A stretch of DNA of 64,000 nt from Anaerococcus ihuae (GCF_928368155.1 NZ_CAKMRU010000003.1:62001-126000), one strand, 5' to 3'; shown: positions 16,657-26,248, counted from the first letter of the stretch. Program-made: numbers and translations. Notes: a model not told the origin generated them from the letters alone.

Positions 16657-17968
16657 GATTATTGTATTTATTTTTAATATATTTGCTAATTTCATTCTTT
16701 TTATTTGCTAATTTTTCATCCATAACCAAATTATAGACTTCATTTAAGATTATTCCTAGCTCTTTGCCCTCTTTAAATCCCAAATTTATCAAATCATGTC
16801 CAGAAAAATCTATCTGATCTTTTTTTCTTGGCGTATCTGAATTTAAAATTTCTTCTAAAATTATTTTTGCATTTGAAATATTTTCTGTATTATCGTGAAC
16901 TGTTGATAAAACATCTGCCCTTTGAAGATCAAATAAATCATAGATATTTTCATCTCCAACTTTTCTTAAAAGCTTTCTTACAGATTTTTTTGTGTAGGTG
17001 TTGGTATTATCCATGTGCCTTTGGACTAAAATCGAGGTATTTTCTATAAATTTTTTTGGATATTTTAATTCTTTTAATCTTTTTTCAATAATTTCTTTAG
17101 AAATATCTTGGTGACCAAAAAATCTTCCCTCCCCCTTTTCATCAAGAAAAAAACTTTGAACTTTTCCTGTATCGTGAAACAGAGCTGCCATTCTAGTTTT
17201 TAAATTTTTTGGGCTTAAATCCAAAACCTTCATGCTATGGTCAAATAAATCTAAATTGTGGTGGGATGAATGTTGGTTAAATCCTTTCATTTTCTTTACT
17301 TCTGGAAAAATATATGCCAAAAGATTTAATTCATCCAAAAGCCTGATCCCTCTTGAAGGCTTATCTGAAAGTAAAATCTTATCAATTTCATCTCTAATTC
17401 TTTCTTTTGAAATTTCTTCAATATGACTTGCCTTATTTTTTATGGCATTTTTCAAGTTTTTTTCTATAGAAAAATCAAGAACAGTGGCAAACCTTACTGC
17501 CCTTAGGGCCCTTAGATAGTCTTCTTCTATTCTTTCGTAAGGATTGCCAACTGCTCTTATTATTTTTTGAGACAAATCATTTTTTCCAGAAAACAAGTCT
17601 ATAATTTGACCCTTTCTTTCTGCCATAGCATTTATGGTGAAATCTCTTCTTTTTAAATCTTCTTCAATTGTATTTGAAAATGAAATTTCTCCCGGATGTC
17701 TTTTATCTTTATAAGATGATTCTGCCCTAAAAGTTGTGATTTCATATTCTTTGGACTTATAAATTACCTTAATAGTTCCAAATTTTTTTCCAATATCAAT
17801 TAGTTTTAAATCAGAAAAAATCCTCATAATATCACTAGGTCTTGCCCTTGTCGCTAGGTCAATATCATGGATTTTTCTTTCTAAAAGTTTATCTCTTACA
17901 GCCCCTCCAACAAGGTAGGTTTCAAATCCCTCATCTTCTAGCCTTTTTACTAAATCTTCGTAGGACAT
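16640..17968 (-). CDS. cca: CCA-adding tRNA nucleotidyltransferase with HD domain
   Basis: Adds or repairs the 3' CCA of tRNAs. Class II nucleotidyltransferase head: GGAVRD (21-26), DID metal carboxylates Asp35 and Asp37, RRDFTINAMA (108-116), RNA-binding middle (ALRAVRFA), and an HD domain with HDTGK in the second half. 442 aa, the normal length for the long bacterial form. Its ATG overlaps the cdaR stop (TAATG). The tRNA-Pro gene in this window already encodes CCA, so repair may dominate. Confidence 0.93.
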   Translation of the reverse strand: MSYEDLVKRLEDEGFETYLVGGAVRDKLLERKIHDIDLATRARPSDIMRIFSDLKLIDIGKKFGTIKVIYKSKEYEITTFRAESSYKDKRHPGEISFSNTIEEDLKRRDFTINAMAERKGQIIDLFSGKNDLSQKIIRAVGNPYERIEEDYLRALRAVRFATVLDFSIEKNLKNAIKNKASHIEEISKERIRDEIDKILLSDKPSRGIRLLDELNLLAYIFPEVKKMKGFNQHSSHHNLDLFDHSMKVLDLSPKNLKTRMAALFHDTGKVQSFFLDEKGEGRFFGHQDISKEIIEKRLKELKYPKKFIENTSILVQRHMDNTNTYTKKSVRKLLRKVGDENIYDLFDLQRADVLSTVHDNTENISNAKIILEEILNSDTPRKKDQIDFSGHDLINLGFKEGKELGIILNEVYNLVMDEKLANKKNEISKYIKNKYNNLDRNY

Positions 17969-18900
17969 TAACTTTTCTTCCCTAATTTTATATAAATATC
18001 TACAAAAGAATCAGCATCATTTAGCTCTACAGCTTCAGGGATATCTAGTTCTACGCTTTGCTCAAACTCATCGTTTTTTAAGCTGGATAAGTCAATTTTT
18101 TTGGTTTTTATAGTATCAATTTTATCTAAAATATTTTTCTCACCCTTAATAATTAACTTATCTGGTGAAATTTTACTTTCTTCTACTTGCATGTTTTTTG
18201 GAAGATTTCCATAGTCAATTTCTAATTTTACTTCCTTACTTTGCAAAACATCAAAGGCAATTGACACATCATTTTTGGAAAGATCTACATTTTCTACAGT
18301 TTTTCCATTTTTATCAACTGGTCGTACCCCAATATCATGAATTTTTCCATCAAGGTATTCCTCATTATTAATATTTATAAGAAGTTTATCAACCTTATCA
18401 ATATTGTTTCTAAGACCTGAAACTGTTATTTTTCTTGGATCTTGTTCACTTACATTTATTATCTTTGATTCTTTTAATCTATCAGAAATCTTTATTTCTA
18501 TTGGCAAGTCTTTTTTTACAATTTTTTCTACTTTAAAATTAAGGTTTGAAGGAGTAGTTTTTTCAATTTTTATTCCAGCAGGTCCATCAACTTTTACATT
18601 TAAAGTTTTTATTCCCTCAGTTGGAACTCCCAAATCAACACTTGCTATTAAATCATCAGCAGTTAAAGATGCAAGATCCGATCTTGATCCTTCAACTCTT
18701 ACATTTACGCTTGAAACTTGATCTCTTCCAACCAAGGCATACCCATCTTTTTGCAAATCCTCTTGATTTTTTATGGTCAATGGAACATTTCTAATAGTTT
18801 TTGAAAGGGAAGGATTTGTTGAAGTCATTACAAAAGCCCACATGATAACTGCAACAAGAATTGATAAAGCAACTAATTTTCTATCATTTTTATTGTTCAT
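17968..18900 (-). CDS. cdaR: CdaR, YbbR-domain regulator of diadenylate cyclase
   Basis: Membrane-anchored extracytoplasmic protein that modulates CdaA. One N-terminal transmembrane helix (about 9-28), then three or four YbbR repeats over about 40-305. The frame can start at a GTG at 18906, but AGGAGG stands 7 bases before the ATG at 18900, giving 310 aa; it overlaps the end of cdaA by 11 bases, so translation is coupled. The cdaA-cdaR pair is usually followed by glmM; here cca follows instead. Confidence 0.92.
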   Translation of the reverse strand: MNNKNDRKLVALSILVAVIMWAFVMTSTNPSLSKTIRNVPLTIKNQEDLQKDGYALVGRDQVSSVNVRVEGSRSDLASLTADDLIASVDLGVPTEGIKTLNVKVDGPAGIKIEKTTPSNLNFKVEKIVKKDLPIEIKISDRLKESKIINVSEQDPRKITVSGLRNNIDKVDKLLININNEEYLDGKIHDIGVRPVDKNGKTVENVDLSKNDVSIAFDVLQSKEVKLEIDYGNLPKNMQVEESKISPDKLIIKGEKNILDKIDTIKTKKIDLSSLKNDEFEQSVELDIPEAVELNDADSFVDIYIKLGKKS

Positions 18901-19708
18901 CTTCACCCCTCCTTTTAAGATTCAATTTATTTTCATTTTCTTTAAGTTCTTTTATAAGCCTATCCTTTAAAGATTCTTCATCAAAATACCTGTTAATGGT
19001 TCCATTACTTACAATTGAAATTGTTCCAGTTTCTTCACTTACAACAACCACAAGACAATCACTTTTTTCACTAATTCCAATAGCAGCCCTGTGACGAGTT
19101 CCAAGCTCTTTTGAAATAGTATTATTTGTAGTCAATGGCAAATAACAAGCCGCTGCCTCAATCAAATCATCACGAATTATTACCGCTCCATCATGAAGAG
19201 GCGTATTTGGAATAAAGATATTTATCAAAAGCTCACTGGAAATTTCAGATCTTAAAAGAGTTCCGCTTTCAATAATATCATTAAGACCAACTTCTCTTTC
19301 AATAACGACCAAGGCACCGATTTTTTGCCTTGACAAAGAACTCATAGCTGAAACAATTTCATCAATTGACCTATCATTTTTATTGTAAGAATCATTTACA
19401 AAAAAGCTTCTACCCCTACCAATTCTCTCCAAGGCAGACCTTAATTCTGGTTGAAAAACTACAATTATAAATACCAAAGATACAGTAAAAAATTGATTCA
19501 TAAGCCATGAAACAGTATTTAATTTAAAAATATCTGCAATGGATGCAAAAAATAAAACAAAAATAAATCCTTTCATAACCTGTTCAGCCCTAGTATTTTT
19601 TAATAGCTTTAACAATTTATAAGCAATAAAAGAAATTAGTGCTATATCAATTATATCTGTAATCCTAATTAAAGATAAATAGGCAATAAAATTATCTAAA
19701 TATGACAT
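18890..19708 (-). CDS. cdaA: Diadenylate cyclase CdaA
   Basis: Makes the second messenger c-di-AMP from two ATP, controlling K+ and osmolyte balance and wall homeostasis. 272 aa: three N-terminal membrane helices (within about 10-90), then the DAC domain with DGA (173-175) and RHR (205-207), both catalytic motifs intact. AGGAGG before 19708. First gene of cdaA-cdaR-cca. Confidence 0.96.
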   Translation of the reverse strand: MSYLDNFIAYLSLIRITDIIDIALISFIAYKLLKLLKNTRAEQVMKGFIFVLFFASIADIFKLNTVSWLMNQFFTVSLVFIIVVFQPELRSALERIGRGRSFFVNDSYNKNDRSIDEIVSAMSSLSRQKIGALVVIEREVGLNDIIESGTLLRSEISSELLINIFIPNTPLHDGAVIIRDDLIEAAACYLPLTTNNTISKELGTRHRAAIGISEKSDCLVVVVSEETGTISIVSNGTINRYFDEESLKDRLIKELKENENKLNLKRRGEDEQ

Positions 19709-19842
19709 GTCTACCTCCTAAGTCTATTTATATTATATACTTTATTGTGAAAATTTGTAGAAAGAAAGGCTTAAATGAAATAAAATTTAATTTTTTTGAA
19801 ATTTTATATTTAAAATTTGGTGGAAATATTCGCAAAAAAAAT

Positions 19843-20209
19843 ACCAAGTTTTTGGCTTGGTAACAGACTGTTGACAAAGTATACAAATCCTCATGCTAAG
19901 AATATCATACGGAAAAAATTGATTTGATTTCAAATTTTAAAATTCGTCAAAAAACGCACTCTAAAATTTAAAGCAATGATATTTTATTAAATAAATTAAC
20001 TTCAATTAAATTTTATTTCTTCGTTTTATTCCGAGGGATAAATATTAAAATCGTGCCACAGGCACAATTTTAAACTATTTATCTGTCATCGCGTTAGCGA
20101 GTTTGCGTTTTTAGAATTTTGAAATTTAGAAATCAACAATTTTTGAAGTCAGATATTCGTGCTTGAGGGTTTGTCTACGCTCTGACCAAGCTTTTAGCTT
20201 GGTGTTTTT
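19843..20209. repeat. Foldback repeat element between duplicated terminator hairpins
   Basis: Left hairpin ACCAAG...CTTGGT at 19843-19861 and right hairpin at 20185-20203 are near-copies (two differences). Between them, 323 bp begins with CTGTTGACAAA (19868-19878) and ends with TTTGTCTACGCTCTGA (20170-20185), the same ends as the region around the IS110 element. The first and last roughly 90 bases align as an imperfect inverted repeat, so the whole element can fold into one long hairpin whose tip is GTGCCACAGGCAC (20053-20065). No coding capacity. It fills most of the 735-bp gap between cdaA and the ZIP gene. Confidence 0.75.
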
Positions 20210-20261
20210 GTTAGTTTTAATTTTTGTTTTCAACTATTATTTATTTTTGTAATTTAAATTT

Positions 20262-20460
20262 TATTCTTCGTTTTTTCTCCGCGGCATGCTTGTAAAAAAT
20301 GTGCCACAGGCACTATTTCTAAGCCAAGCACGCTATTTGACCGCGTTTGACTTAATTTGGTTTTTTATTATTTTAAAACTAATTTTTAATTCTTCGTACT
20401 TACTCCGCGGCATGCTTGTAAAAAATGTGCCACTGGCACATTTTTTAGCCAAGCATGACA
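20262..20460. repeat. Tandem copies of a GTGCCACxGGCAC hairpin repeat
   Basis: Two copies share an exact 29-base block (20279-20307 and 20405-20433) spanning CCGCGGCATGCTTG through the first arm of the hairpin, then CAAGC-type complements. Hairpin cores at 20301-20313 and 20427-20439; a third related core is at 20053-20065 in the foldback element. The copy nearest the ZIP gene includes its stop and last codons and has T tails, so it serves as the ZIP terminator on the minus strand. Confidence 0.8.
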
Positions 20461-21239
20461 TCTAGGATCATCATTACTGAAAAGCCTACTGAAAACCAAA
20501 TTACTCCTAGGTTTGAGTGGTCTTCTCCTTCTCCTGTTGCTTCTGGTATTAATTCTTCTACTACTACGTAAAACATTGCTCCGGCTGCAAAGCTTAATAA
20601 ATATGGTAAAATTGGAATCATTATTTGGGATAAGATTATTGTCAAAACTGCTGCCACTGGTTCTACTGCTCCTGATAAAACTCCCATAACAAATGATTTA
20701 TTTTTTCCAATTCCTTGCTCTTTTAAGGGCATGGAAATTATTGCTCCTTCTGGGAAATTTTGAATTGCAATTCCTAAAGAAAGTGCCATAGCTCCTGCCA
20801 TTGTTAAATCTGTATTTCCTGATAAAACTCCTGCAAAGGTAACTCCCACTGCCATTCCTTCTGGTATATTGTGAATTACAACGGCAAGAACCATCATGGT
20901 TGTTTTTCTTAATGAATCATTTTTTGGTCCTTCTGCAACATCACTGTCAACGTGTTGATGGGGAACTACATTATCTAAAAATAATAAAAATATTATTCCT
21001 ACTGCAAATCCAACCACAGCTGGGATCCAAGAAACTTTCCCCATTTTTTCTTCTACCATTTCCATGGCAGGAATTAAAAGTGACCAAATACTTGCTGCAA
21101 CCATTACTCCTGCAGCAAATCCTGATAGGGATTTTTGTAATTTTTTTGATAATTCATTTTTCATTAAATACACCATAGCCGCTCCTAGGCTTGTACCTAC
21201 AAAGGGTATGAGTATTCCTATTATTATATCTTTGTTCAT
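20445..21239 (-). CDS. ZIP-family divalent metal transporter
   Basis: Imports Zn2+ or related metals (Fe, Mn) through the cytoplasmic membrane. 264 aa with eight predicted helices; binding-site motifs HNIPEG (123-128) in TM4, NFPEG (about 161-165) in TM5 and EELIPEA near 232-238. A short His/Asp loop (HQHVDSD, 94-100) lies before TM4. The GufA/ZupT-like branch is the best fit. Weak ribosome site. 25 bases after glgP, so possibly co-transcribed. Its last codons lie inside the repeated hairpin unit described here. Confidence 0.92.
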   Translation of the reverse strand: MNKDIIIGILIPFVGTSLGAAMVYLMKNELSKKLQKSLSGFAAGVMVAASIWSLLIPAMEMVEEKMGKVSWIPAVVGFAVGIIFLLFLDNVVPHQHVDSDVAEGPKNDSLRKTTMMVLAVVIHNIPEGMAVGVTFAGVLSGNTDLTMAGAMALSLGIAIQNFPEGAIISMPLKEQGIGKNKSFVMGVLSGAVEPVAAVLTIILSQIMIPILPYLLSFAAGAMFYVVVEELIPEATGEGEDHSNLGVIWFSVGFSVMMILDVMLG

Positions 21240-21264
21240 TATTATTATTTCTTTCTATTTTAAA

Positions 21265-23628
21265 TTATAATTTCCAAATATCTTTTGCATATTCAAGAAT
21301 TGTTCTGTCTGATGAGAAAAATCCTGCGTTTGCTATATTTTTAAGACTCTTTCTTGCCCATGTAAGTCTATCGGAATATTCTTTATTTATTTTTTCATGG
21401 GTATTTTTGTAATCTTCAAAATCTTTTAAAAGAAAATATGTGTCGGCTCTTTCTCCACCTTGTGGATTTATAAGAGAGTTGTAAATATCTAAAAACATAT
21501 AGGAATCATTGTCTTTTAATTCTCCTGAAACCAGGGTATCTACTGCATCTTTTATATCCTCATTTGTGTGGTAGAATTCTTTTGGATTGTAAGAATCATA
21601 AATTTCATTTAATTCTTCAACCTTTGCTCCGAATAAATAATTATTTTCTACTCCTGCATTTTCAAAAATTTCTATGTTTGCCCCATCATATGTTCCAAGT
21701 GTCAAGGCTCCGTTTAGCATAAATTTCATATTTCCTGTTCCTGAGGCTTCTTTTCCTGCTGTTGAAATTTGCTCTGAAATATCCGCTGCTGGGAAGATTT
21801 TTTCTCCATAGCTTACCCTGTAATTATTTACAAATACTACTTTAATTTTGTCATTTACTTCTTCATCATTGTTTATTACTCTTGCAATTTCGTTTGCAAG
21901 TTTTATCATAGCTTTTGCCCTAAAATATCCTGGTGCAGCTTTTCCTCCAAGTATAAATGTTGTTGGATAAAAGTCCATGTCAGGATTGTTTTTTAATTTA
22001 TGGTAAAGGCTAATTATGTGAAGAAGATTTAAATGTTGTCTTTTGTATTCGTGAATTCTTTTTACTTGAATATCAAAAATTGAATTTGGATCTATATTTA
22101 TTCCTTCGTTTTCTAAAATATATTTTGCCAAATCTTTTTTATTTTCAAATTTTATTTGATTTAATTCTTCTAGAGTTTTTTCATCATCAAGGTATTTTTC
22201 TAGTCCCTTTAATTTTGTAAGATCATATTTCCAATCATCATTTCCAAGTTTTTCTGTGATGAAATTTGAAAGTCTGATGTTTGAGTAAACCAACCATCTT
22301 CTTGGTGTGATTCCATTTGTTTTATTGTTGAATTTTTCTGGCATTATCTTATACCATTCTTTAAAGGTATCATCTTTTAGTATTTGTGAATGTAGTTTTG
22401 CAACTCCATTTACTGACTTACTCATAAGAATTGCAAGGTTTGCCATTCTTATTTGGTCAAATCTTATAATTCTGTATGGGTCGATTGCCTCTTCTGAAAG
22501 ACCTTCTTCTTTAAATTCTTTTACCAAATTTTCATTTAATTTTTTTATTATTTCAAAACATCTTGGACAAACTTCAAGCATTATATCTTTTGGCCAAGTT
22601 TCTAATGCTTCTTGCAAAACTGTGTGATTAGTAAAGGCGAATGTTTTTTTGGTTATTTCTACAGCCCTTTCAAATTCAATGGAATTTTCATCCACTAAAA
22701 CTCTTATTAGCTCTGGAATTGCAATTATTGGATGGGTATCGTTTAATTGAATCACATGATATTTTGGGAAATCTTCAAATTGAAGGTCGTGTTCAAAATA
22801 TAGCTTATATTTTGAAACCATATCTTGAATTGAAGCTGAACAGAAGAAATATTGTTGTTTTAATCTTAAAACTCTTCCTTCTCTTTGCATATCATTTGGA
22901 TATAAAACTCTGGTTATATCTTCCGCCCTATTTTTTTCTTCGACAGCCTTATCATATTGAAAATTATTAAAATATGAAAAATCAAATTCTTCAAATGGCT
23001 CTGCTTGCCAAAGTCTTAGGGTATTTACTTGCTCATTTTCAAAACCAAGCATTGGCATATCGTAAGGAACTGCCTTTACTGTTTGATCCCTAAATTTTAC
23101 AATTTTTGAATCAGATTCAACTCTTATTGACCAACCATCGCCATCTTTTATCCAGTGATCACCCTCTTCTACTTGAAAGCCATTTTCTATTTTTTGTTTG
23201 AAAAGTCCTTCTCTGTATCTTACTCCATAACCATACATATCAAGCTTTTGGGTTGCTGCTGAATCCATAAAACAAGCAGCAAGTCTACCAAGACCACCAT
23301 TTCCAAGAGCAGCATCATCTTCAAAATTTTCTATTGATTCAAAATCAATATCTATTTCACTTAAAATTTCCTTAACCTCATCATAAATTCCAAGATTTAT
23401 TAGGTTATTTCCTAATGATCTTCCCACCAAAAATTCTGCAGATAAATAATAAGCCTTTCTAGATCTTCTTGTCCTATTTTTACAATTTCTCCATTCTTGA
23501 TTTATAAGCTCCATTATTGTATCGCAAAGAGCAAAATACCTGTCCTTATCAGAAGTTTCATTGAAACTTTTAAGGGTTATTCTTTGCAGGTTTTCAATGT
23601 AGTTTTCCATAAATTTGTTTTTATTCAT
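21265..23628 (-). CDS. glgP: Glycogen/starch (maltodextrin) phosphorylase
   Basis: Releases glucose-1-phosphate from alpha-1,4-glucans using PLP. 787 aa, typical GT35 length. N-terminal block YYLSAEFLVGRSLGNNL (57-73), ALGNGGLGRLAACFMDS (108-124), and PLP lysine Lys635 in EASGTGNMKF. AAGGAG before the ATG. No glgABCD genes are visible in the window, so it may work on imported maltodextrins or on glycogen made from a locus elsewhere. Confidence 0.96.
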   Translation of the reverse strand: MNKNKFMENYIENLQRITLKSFNETSDKDRYFALCDTIMELINQEWRNCKNRTRRSRKAYYLSAEFLVGRSLGNNLINLGIYDEVKEILSEIDIDFESIENFEDDAALGNGGLGRLAACFMDSAATQKLDMYGYGVRYREGLFKQKIENGFQVEEGDHWIKDGDGWSIRVESDSKIVKFRDQTVKAVPYDMPMLGFENEQVNTLRLWQAEPFEEFDFSYFNNFQYDKAVEEKNRAEDITRVLYPNDMQREGRVLRLKQQYFFCSASIQDMVSKYKLYFEHDLQFEDFPKYHVIQLNDTHPIIAIPELIRVLVDENSIEFERAVEITKKTFAFTNHTVLQEALETWPKDIMLEVCPRCFEIIKKLNENLVKEFKEEGLSEEAIDPYRIIRFDQIRMANLAILMSKSVNGVAKLHSQILKDDTFKEWYKIMPEKFNNKTNGITPRRWLVYSNIRLSNFITEKLGNDDWKYDLTKLKGLEKYLDDEKTLEELNQIKFENKKDLAKYILENEGINIDPNSIFDIQVKRIHEYKRQHLNLLHIISLYHKLKNNPDMDFYPTTFILGGKAAPGYFRAKAMIKLANEIARVINNDEEVNDKIKVVFVNNYRVSYGEKIFPAADISEQISTAGKEASGTGNMKFMLNGALTLGTYDGANIEIFENAGVENNYLFGAKVEELNEIYDSYNPKEFYHTNEDIKDAVDTLVSGELKDNDSYMFLDIYNSLINPQGGERADTYFLLKDFEDYKNTHEKINKEYSDRLTWARKSLKNIANAGFFSSDRTILEYAKDIWKL

Positions 23629-23713
23629 AATTTTTCTCCTTTTTTACTAAAAATCTTTTTCTTTTCTAATTTTATTTCAATATCTTATTTATTGTCTTTT
23701 AATAATTAAATTA

Positions 23714-24328
23714 TTATATATCATCTTTTTCAAAATAAATCAAGCCTGTGTAAGTTCTTTTCTGCCTCAAAAATTTTTTTAATGAAATTTTATATAATTT
23801 CCCCCAAGATGAAATTGTAAGTTTATAATCCTCATTATATTTTTCGATTTCTGTAATTGTCACTCCATGATGTTTCATAAGATCAACTGAGTTACTCATC
23901 CAATTAAAAAATATTACAGGCAAATCTTGCCTTATTGCACCTAAAATAAATTCAGCAACTTCATCCATGGATTTTCTTCTTAGGGGAAAATCTTCCAAAA
24001 TATGAGATTTTAATTTCAAATGATAGTTAGATCTAATTTTATTTAATTTAAAATCTAAAACTCTTGCTGTTGGAACACCATATATTTTTGGCCTTAAAAT
24101 TTTAAAAAACCAATATTGGTAATCATTAAATTGATCTAGGCTAAATTCTTCAAACGATCTAAAAAGATATAAATAAGTGTTGGTGAAGGCTGTAACTACA
24201 CAGGACCTATCCCTATAAAACTTACTGACTCCAACTTCTTTTAAATCATTTTGATATCCCCCATAATAAGTTTTTTTGTTTTTTATTACAGGAACAAATT
24301 CGCCCATTCTAGATCTTTTTAATTTCAT
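23714..24328 (-). CDS. Unknown protein with papain/C39-like features
   Basis: A 204-residue soluble protein with no signal peptide; I do not recognise its family. A Cys in RSCVVTAFTNTYLYLF (Cys43) resembles the active-site helix start of papain/C39-fold peptidases, HHGVTI (153-158) could give the His, and SSWG (173-176) resembles the papain NSWG turn with Asn replaced by Ser. The ATG follows the TAG of the AI-2E-family gene directly, so the two are coupled. A cysteine peptidase or inactive relative is an inference only. Could act on a substrate delivered by the membrane partner. Confidence 0.55.
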   Translation of the reverse strand: MKLKRSRMGEFVPVIKNKKTYYGGYQNDLKEVGVSKFYRDRSCVVTAFTNTYLYLFRSFEEFSLDQFNDYQYWFFKILRPKIYGVPTARVLDFKLNKIRSNYHLKLKSHILEDFPLRRKSMDEVAEFILGAIRQDLPVIFFNWMSNSVDLMKHHGVTITEIEKYNEDYKLTISSWGKLYKISLKKFLRQKRTYTGLIYFEKDDI

Positions 24329-25525
24329 CTATTTTTCACCCTTCTTATAGTGAATTTTTTCTGCTAATTCTTTTATTTCTTCATCAGAAATTTCTTTTTT
24401 TGCCAAGGTCTTATCCATTTTTTCATTCATTAATGTATATAAGATTGAAGCTATTGGGATTGAAACAAGCATTCCTGCAATTCCAAACAAACTTCCTCCA
24501 ATGGCAATTGATACAATCACCCAAATTGATGGAAGTCCGATTGTTTTTCCTGCAAGAGCAGGATAGATAATTGAGCCTTGAACTTGTTGGGCAATCAATA
24601 AAAATATCAAAAACACCAAAGATTGGAAAGGTGATTCTATAAAAATTAAAATCATCATAATAATCGTTGCAATCAATGGTCCAACGTATGGAATAAAGTC
24701 TGCTATTGCAACTAAAATTGCTGCCATAGCCGCAAATGGAATTTTTAAAATTAACATTCCAATAAAAACCAAAAGTCCAAGAATCAAACTTGATAGGGCC
24801 TTTGAATTAATATATGAAGCAAATGTTGAATAAGAAAGGCTTGCAACCTTATTTATTTCATCAGCATTTTCCTTTCTAAACAAGGAATAAATAATTCTAT
24901 TTGAAAGAATCTTTAAGTCCTTTTTATTTATCAAAACAAATACAGAAAATATAGTAGCTGCAACAATTGTAACAAGGGTTGATGATACTGAATTTATAAT
25001 TGAAGTAGTTTTATTAAAAATATTTCCAGCCTCACCAAGGAAATAATCTTTAATCTGCTCCAAACTTTTGTTCCAATTAACAGAATATATATAATCTTGA
25101 ACGTCATCTGCAAATCTTTTTGTTATTTTATTTTTATTTAAAAGTCTTACCAAATCATTTAAAAATTCCGGAAACCTATCAACAAGAGTTGTAACAGCAT
25201 TTGATATTCTTGGAATTAAAACATTTAAAAATATGCTTATAGCAAGGATAAATAAAATCCAAGAAGATATAAGCGAAAATACTGGAACTAACTTTTTTGT
25301 CTTTTCTGTTTTAAAAATCTTAGAATACACTTTTCTTTCAAAGAAATTCATGGGCAAATTTATAATAAATGCCAACATAAACCCAATCAAAAAAGGTTGA
25401 ATTACAGCTATAAATACGGTCAAGCCATCTTTTACACTTTCAATATACCAAAAGGCAAAAAATACTAAAATAGATATAAGAATAACCTTTAATAATTGTG
25501 AATTCTTTTCATCTAATTTTTTCAT
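24329..25525 (-). CDS. AI-2E family (YtvI/PerM-like) membrane transporter
   Basis: 398-residue PF01594 protein with about eight helices: two at the N-terminus (about 12-60), one near 68-95, a soluble segment (about 100-160), then a helical C-terminal half containing IADFIPYVGPLIATI and SIAIGGSLFGIAGMLVSIP, the family signatures. Members export varied substrates, such as AI-2 or Na+(Li+)/H+ exchange; the name does not prove AI-2 transport. AAGGAG before ATG at 25525. Coupled to the unknown 204-residue gene downstream. Confidence 0.85.
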   Translation of the reverse strand: MKKLDEKNSQLLKVILISILVFFAFWYIESVKDGLTVFIAVIQPFLIGFMLAFIINLPMNFFERKVYSKIFKTEKTKKLVPVFSLISSWILFILAISIFLNVLIPRISNAVTTLVDRFPEFLNDLVRLLNKNKITKRFADDVQDYIYSVNWNKSLEQIKDYFLGEAGNIFNKTTSIINSVSSTLVTIVAATIFSVFVLINKKDLKILSNRIIYSLFRKENADEINKVASLSYSTFASYINSKALSSLILGLLVFIGMLILKIPFAAMAAILVAIADFIPYVGPLIATIIMMILIFIESPFQSLVFLIFLLIAQQVQGSIIYPALAGKTIGLPSIWVIVSIAIGGSLFGIAGMLVSIPIASILYTLMNEKMDKTLAKKEISDEEIKELAEKIHYKKGEK

Positions 25526-25602
25526 TAAATTTTAATACTCCTTATTTTTCATTTACCTATATTCTACCATAGAAATTTTTCATCTTCCATTTATATAAAT
25601 GA

Positions 25603-25608
25603 TATAAT
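25603..25608 (+). promoter_or_regulatory. -10 element of thiN
   Basis: TATAAT 16 bases before the ATG at 25625, implying a very short leader with no TPP riboswitch. The -35 is weak. Confidence 0.5.
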
Positions 25609-25624
25609 AAGCATGAGGTGGATT

Positions 25625-26248
25625 ATGAAAACATGCTATATATTTGCTGGCGGAGAATTTGATGGATTTTTTGACCAAATAAAAAAAGAAGATTATATAA
25701 TTGGAGCTGACAAGGGCTATACATACATAAAAAAAATCGGATTAAAGGCAGATGAAATAATCGGAGATTTTGACTCATCAAAAGAGCCAGATTTTTTAAA
25801 TAAAACTAAGCTAAAACCAGAAAAAGACGAAACAGACCTTTATGCTGCAATAAATATTGCCATGAAAAAAGGATACAAAAAAATTATAATCTATGGTGGA
25901 CTTGGCGGAAGAATCTCCCACACAATTGCAAACATAAAAATAATGGAAGAATTCAAAAAAAAGGGAATCGATATAGAATTAAAAAACAAAAATCAAAGAT
26001 TATTTGTAATAGATAAAAATTTTGTAGAAAAAAAACAAATAAAAAATACCTATATTTCTATTTTTGCCCTATCGGAAAAAATAGAAAATTTAAATTTAAT
26101 AAATTTGAAATACGAATTAAAAAATTTTACCTTAAAAAATCATATGCACCTTGGCGTTTCAAACGAACCTATTGGAAAAGAATTTAAAATTGAATTTGAT
26201 AAAGGTATAGTTCTTGTAATTTATGAAAACAAAAACACATATAAATAA
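25625..26248 (+). CDS. thiN: Thiamine pyrophosphokinase
   Basis: Transfers pyrophosphate from ATP to thiamine, giving TPP directly. 207 aa from the ATG at 25625 (GAGGTG ribosome site; an upstream in-frame ATG at 25613 overlaps the promoter). Motifs GDFDS (47-51), KDETDLYAA (67-75) and GGRISHT (94-100) form the ATP and thiamine sites. Monocistronic with bidirectional terminator. The cell probably scavenges thiamine; compare the thiamine-binding MTH1187 protein at 8116-8415. Confidence 0.94.
   Translation: MKTCYIFAGGEFDGFFDQIKKEDYIIGADKGYTYIKKIGLKADEIIGDFDSSKEPDFLNKTKLKPEKDETDLYAAINIAMKKGYKKIIIYGGLGGRISHTIANIKIMEEFKKKGIDIELKNKNQRLFVIDKNFVEKKQIKNTYISIFALSEKIENLNLINLKYELKNFTLKNHMHLGVSNEPIGKEFKIEFDKGIVLVIYENKNTYK

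Noticed and set aside
19843-20460. CRISPR array from the repeated units
   Set aside because: Only two or three units of unequal spacing, strongly palindromic and without spacer regularity or cas genes.
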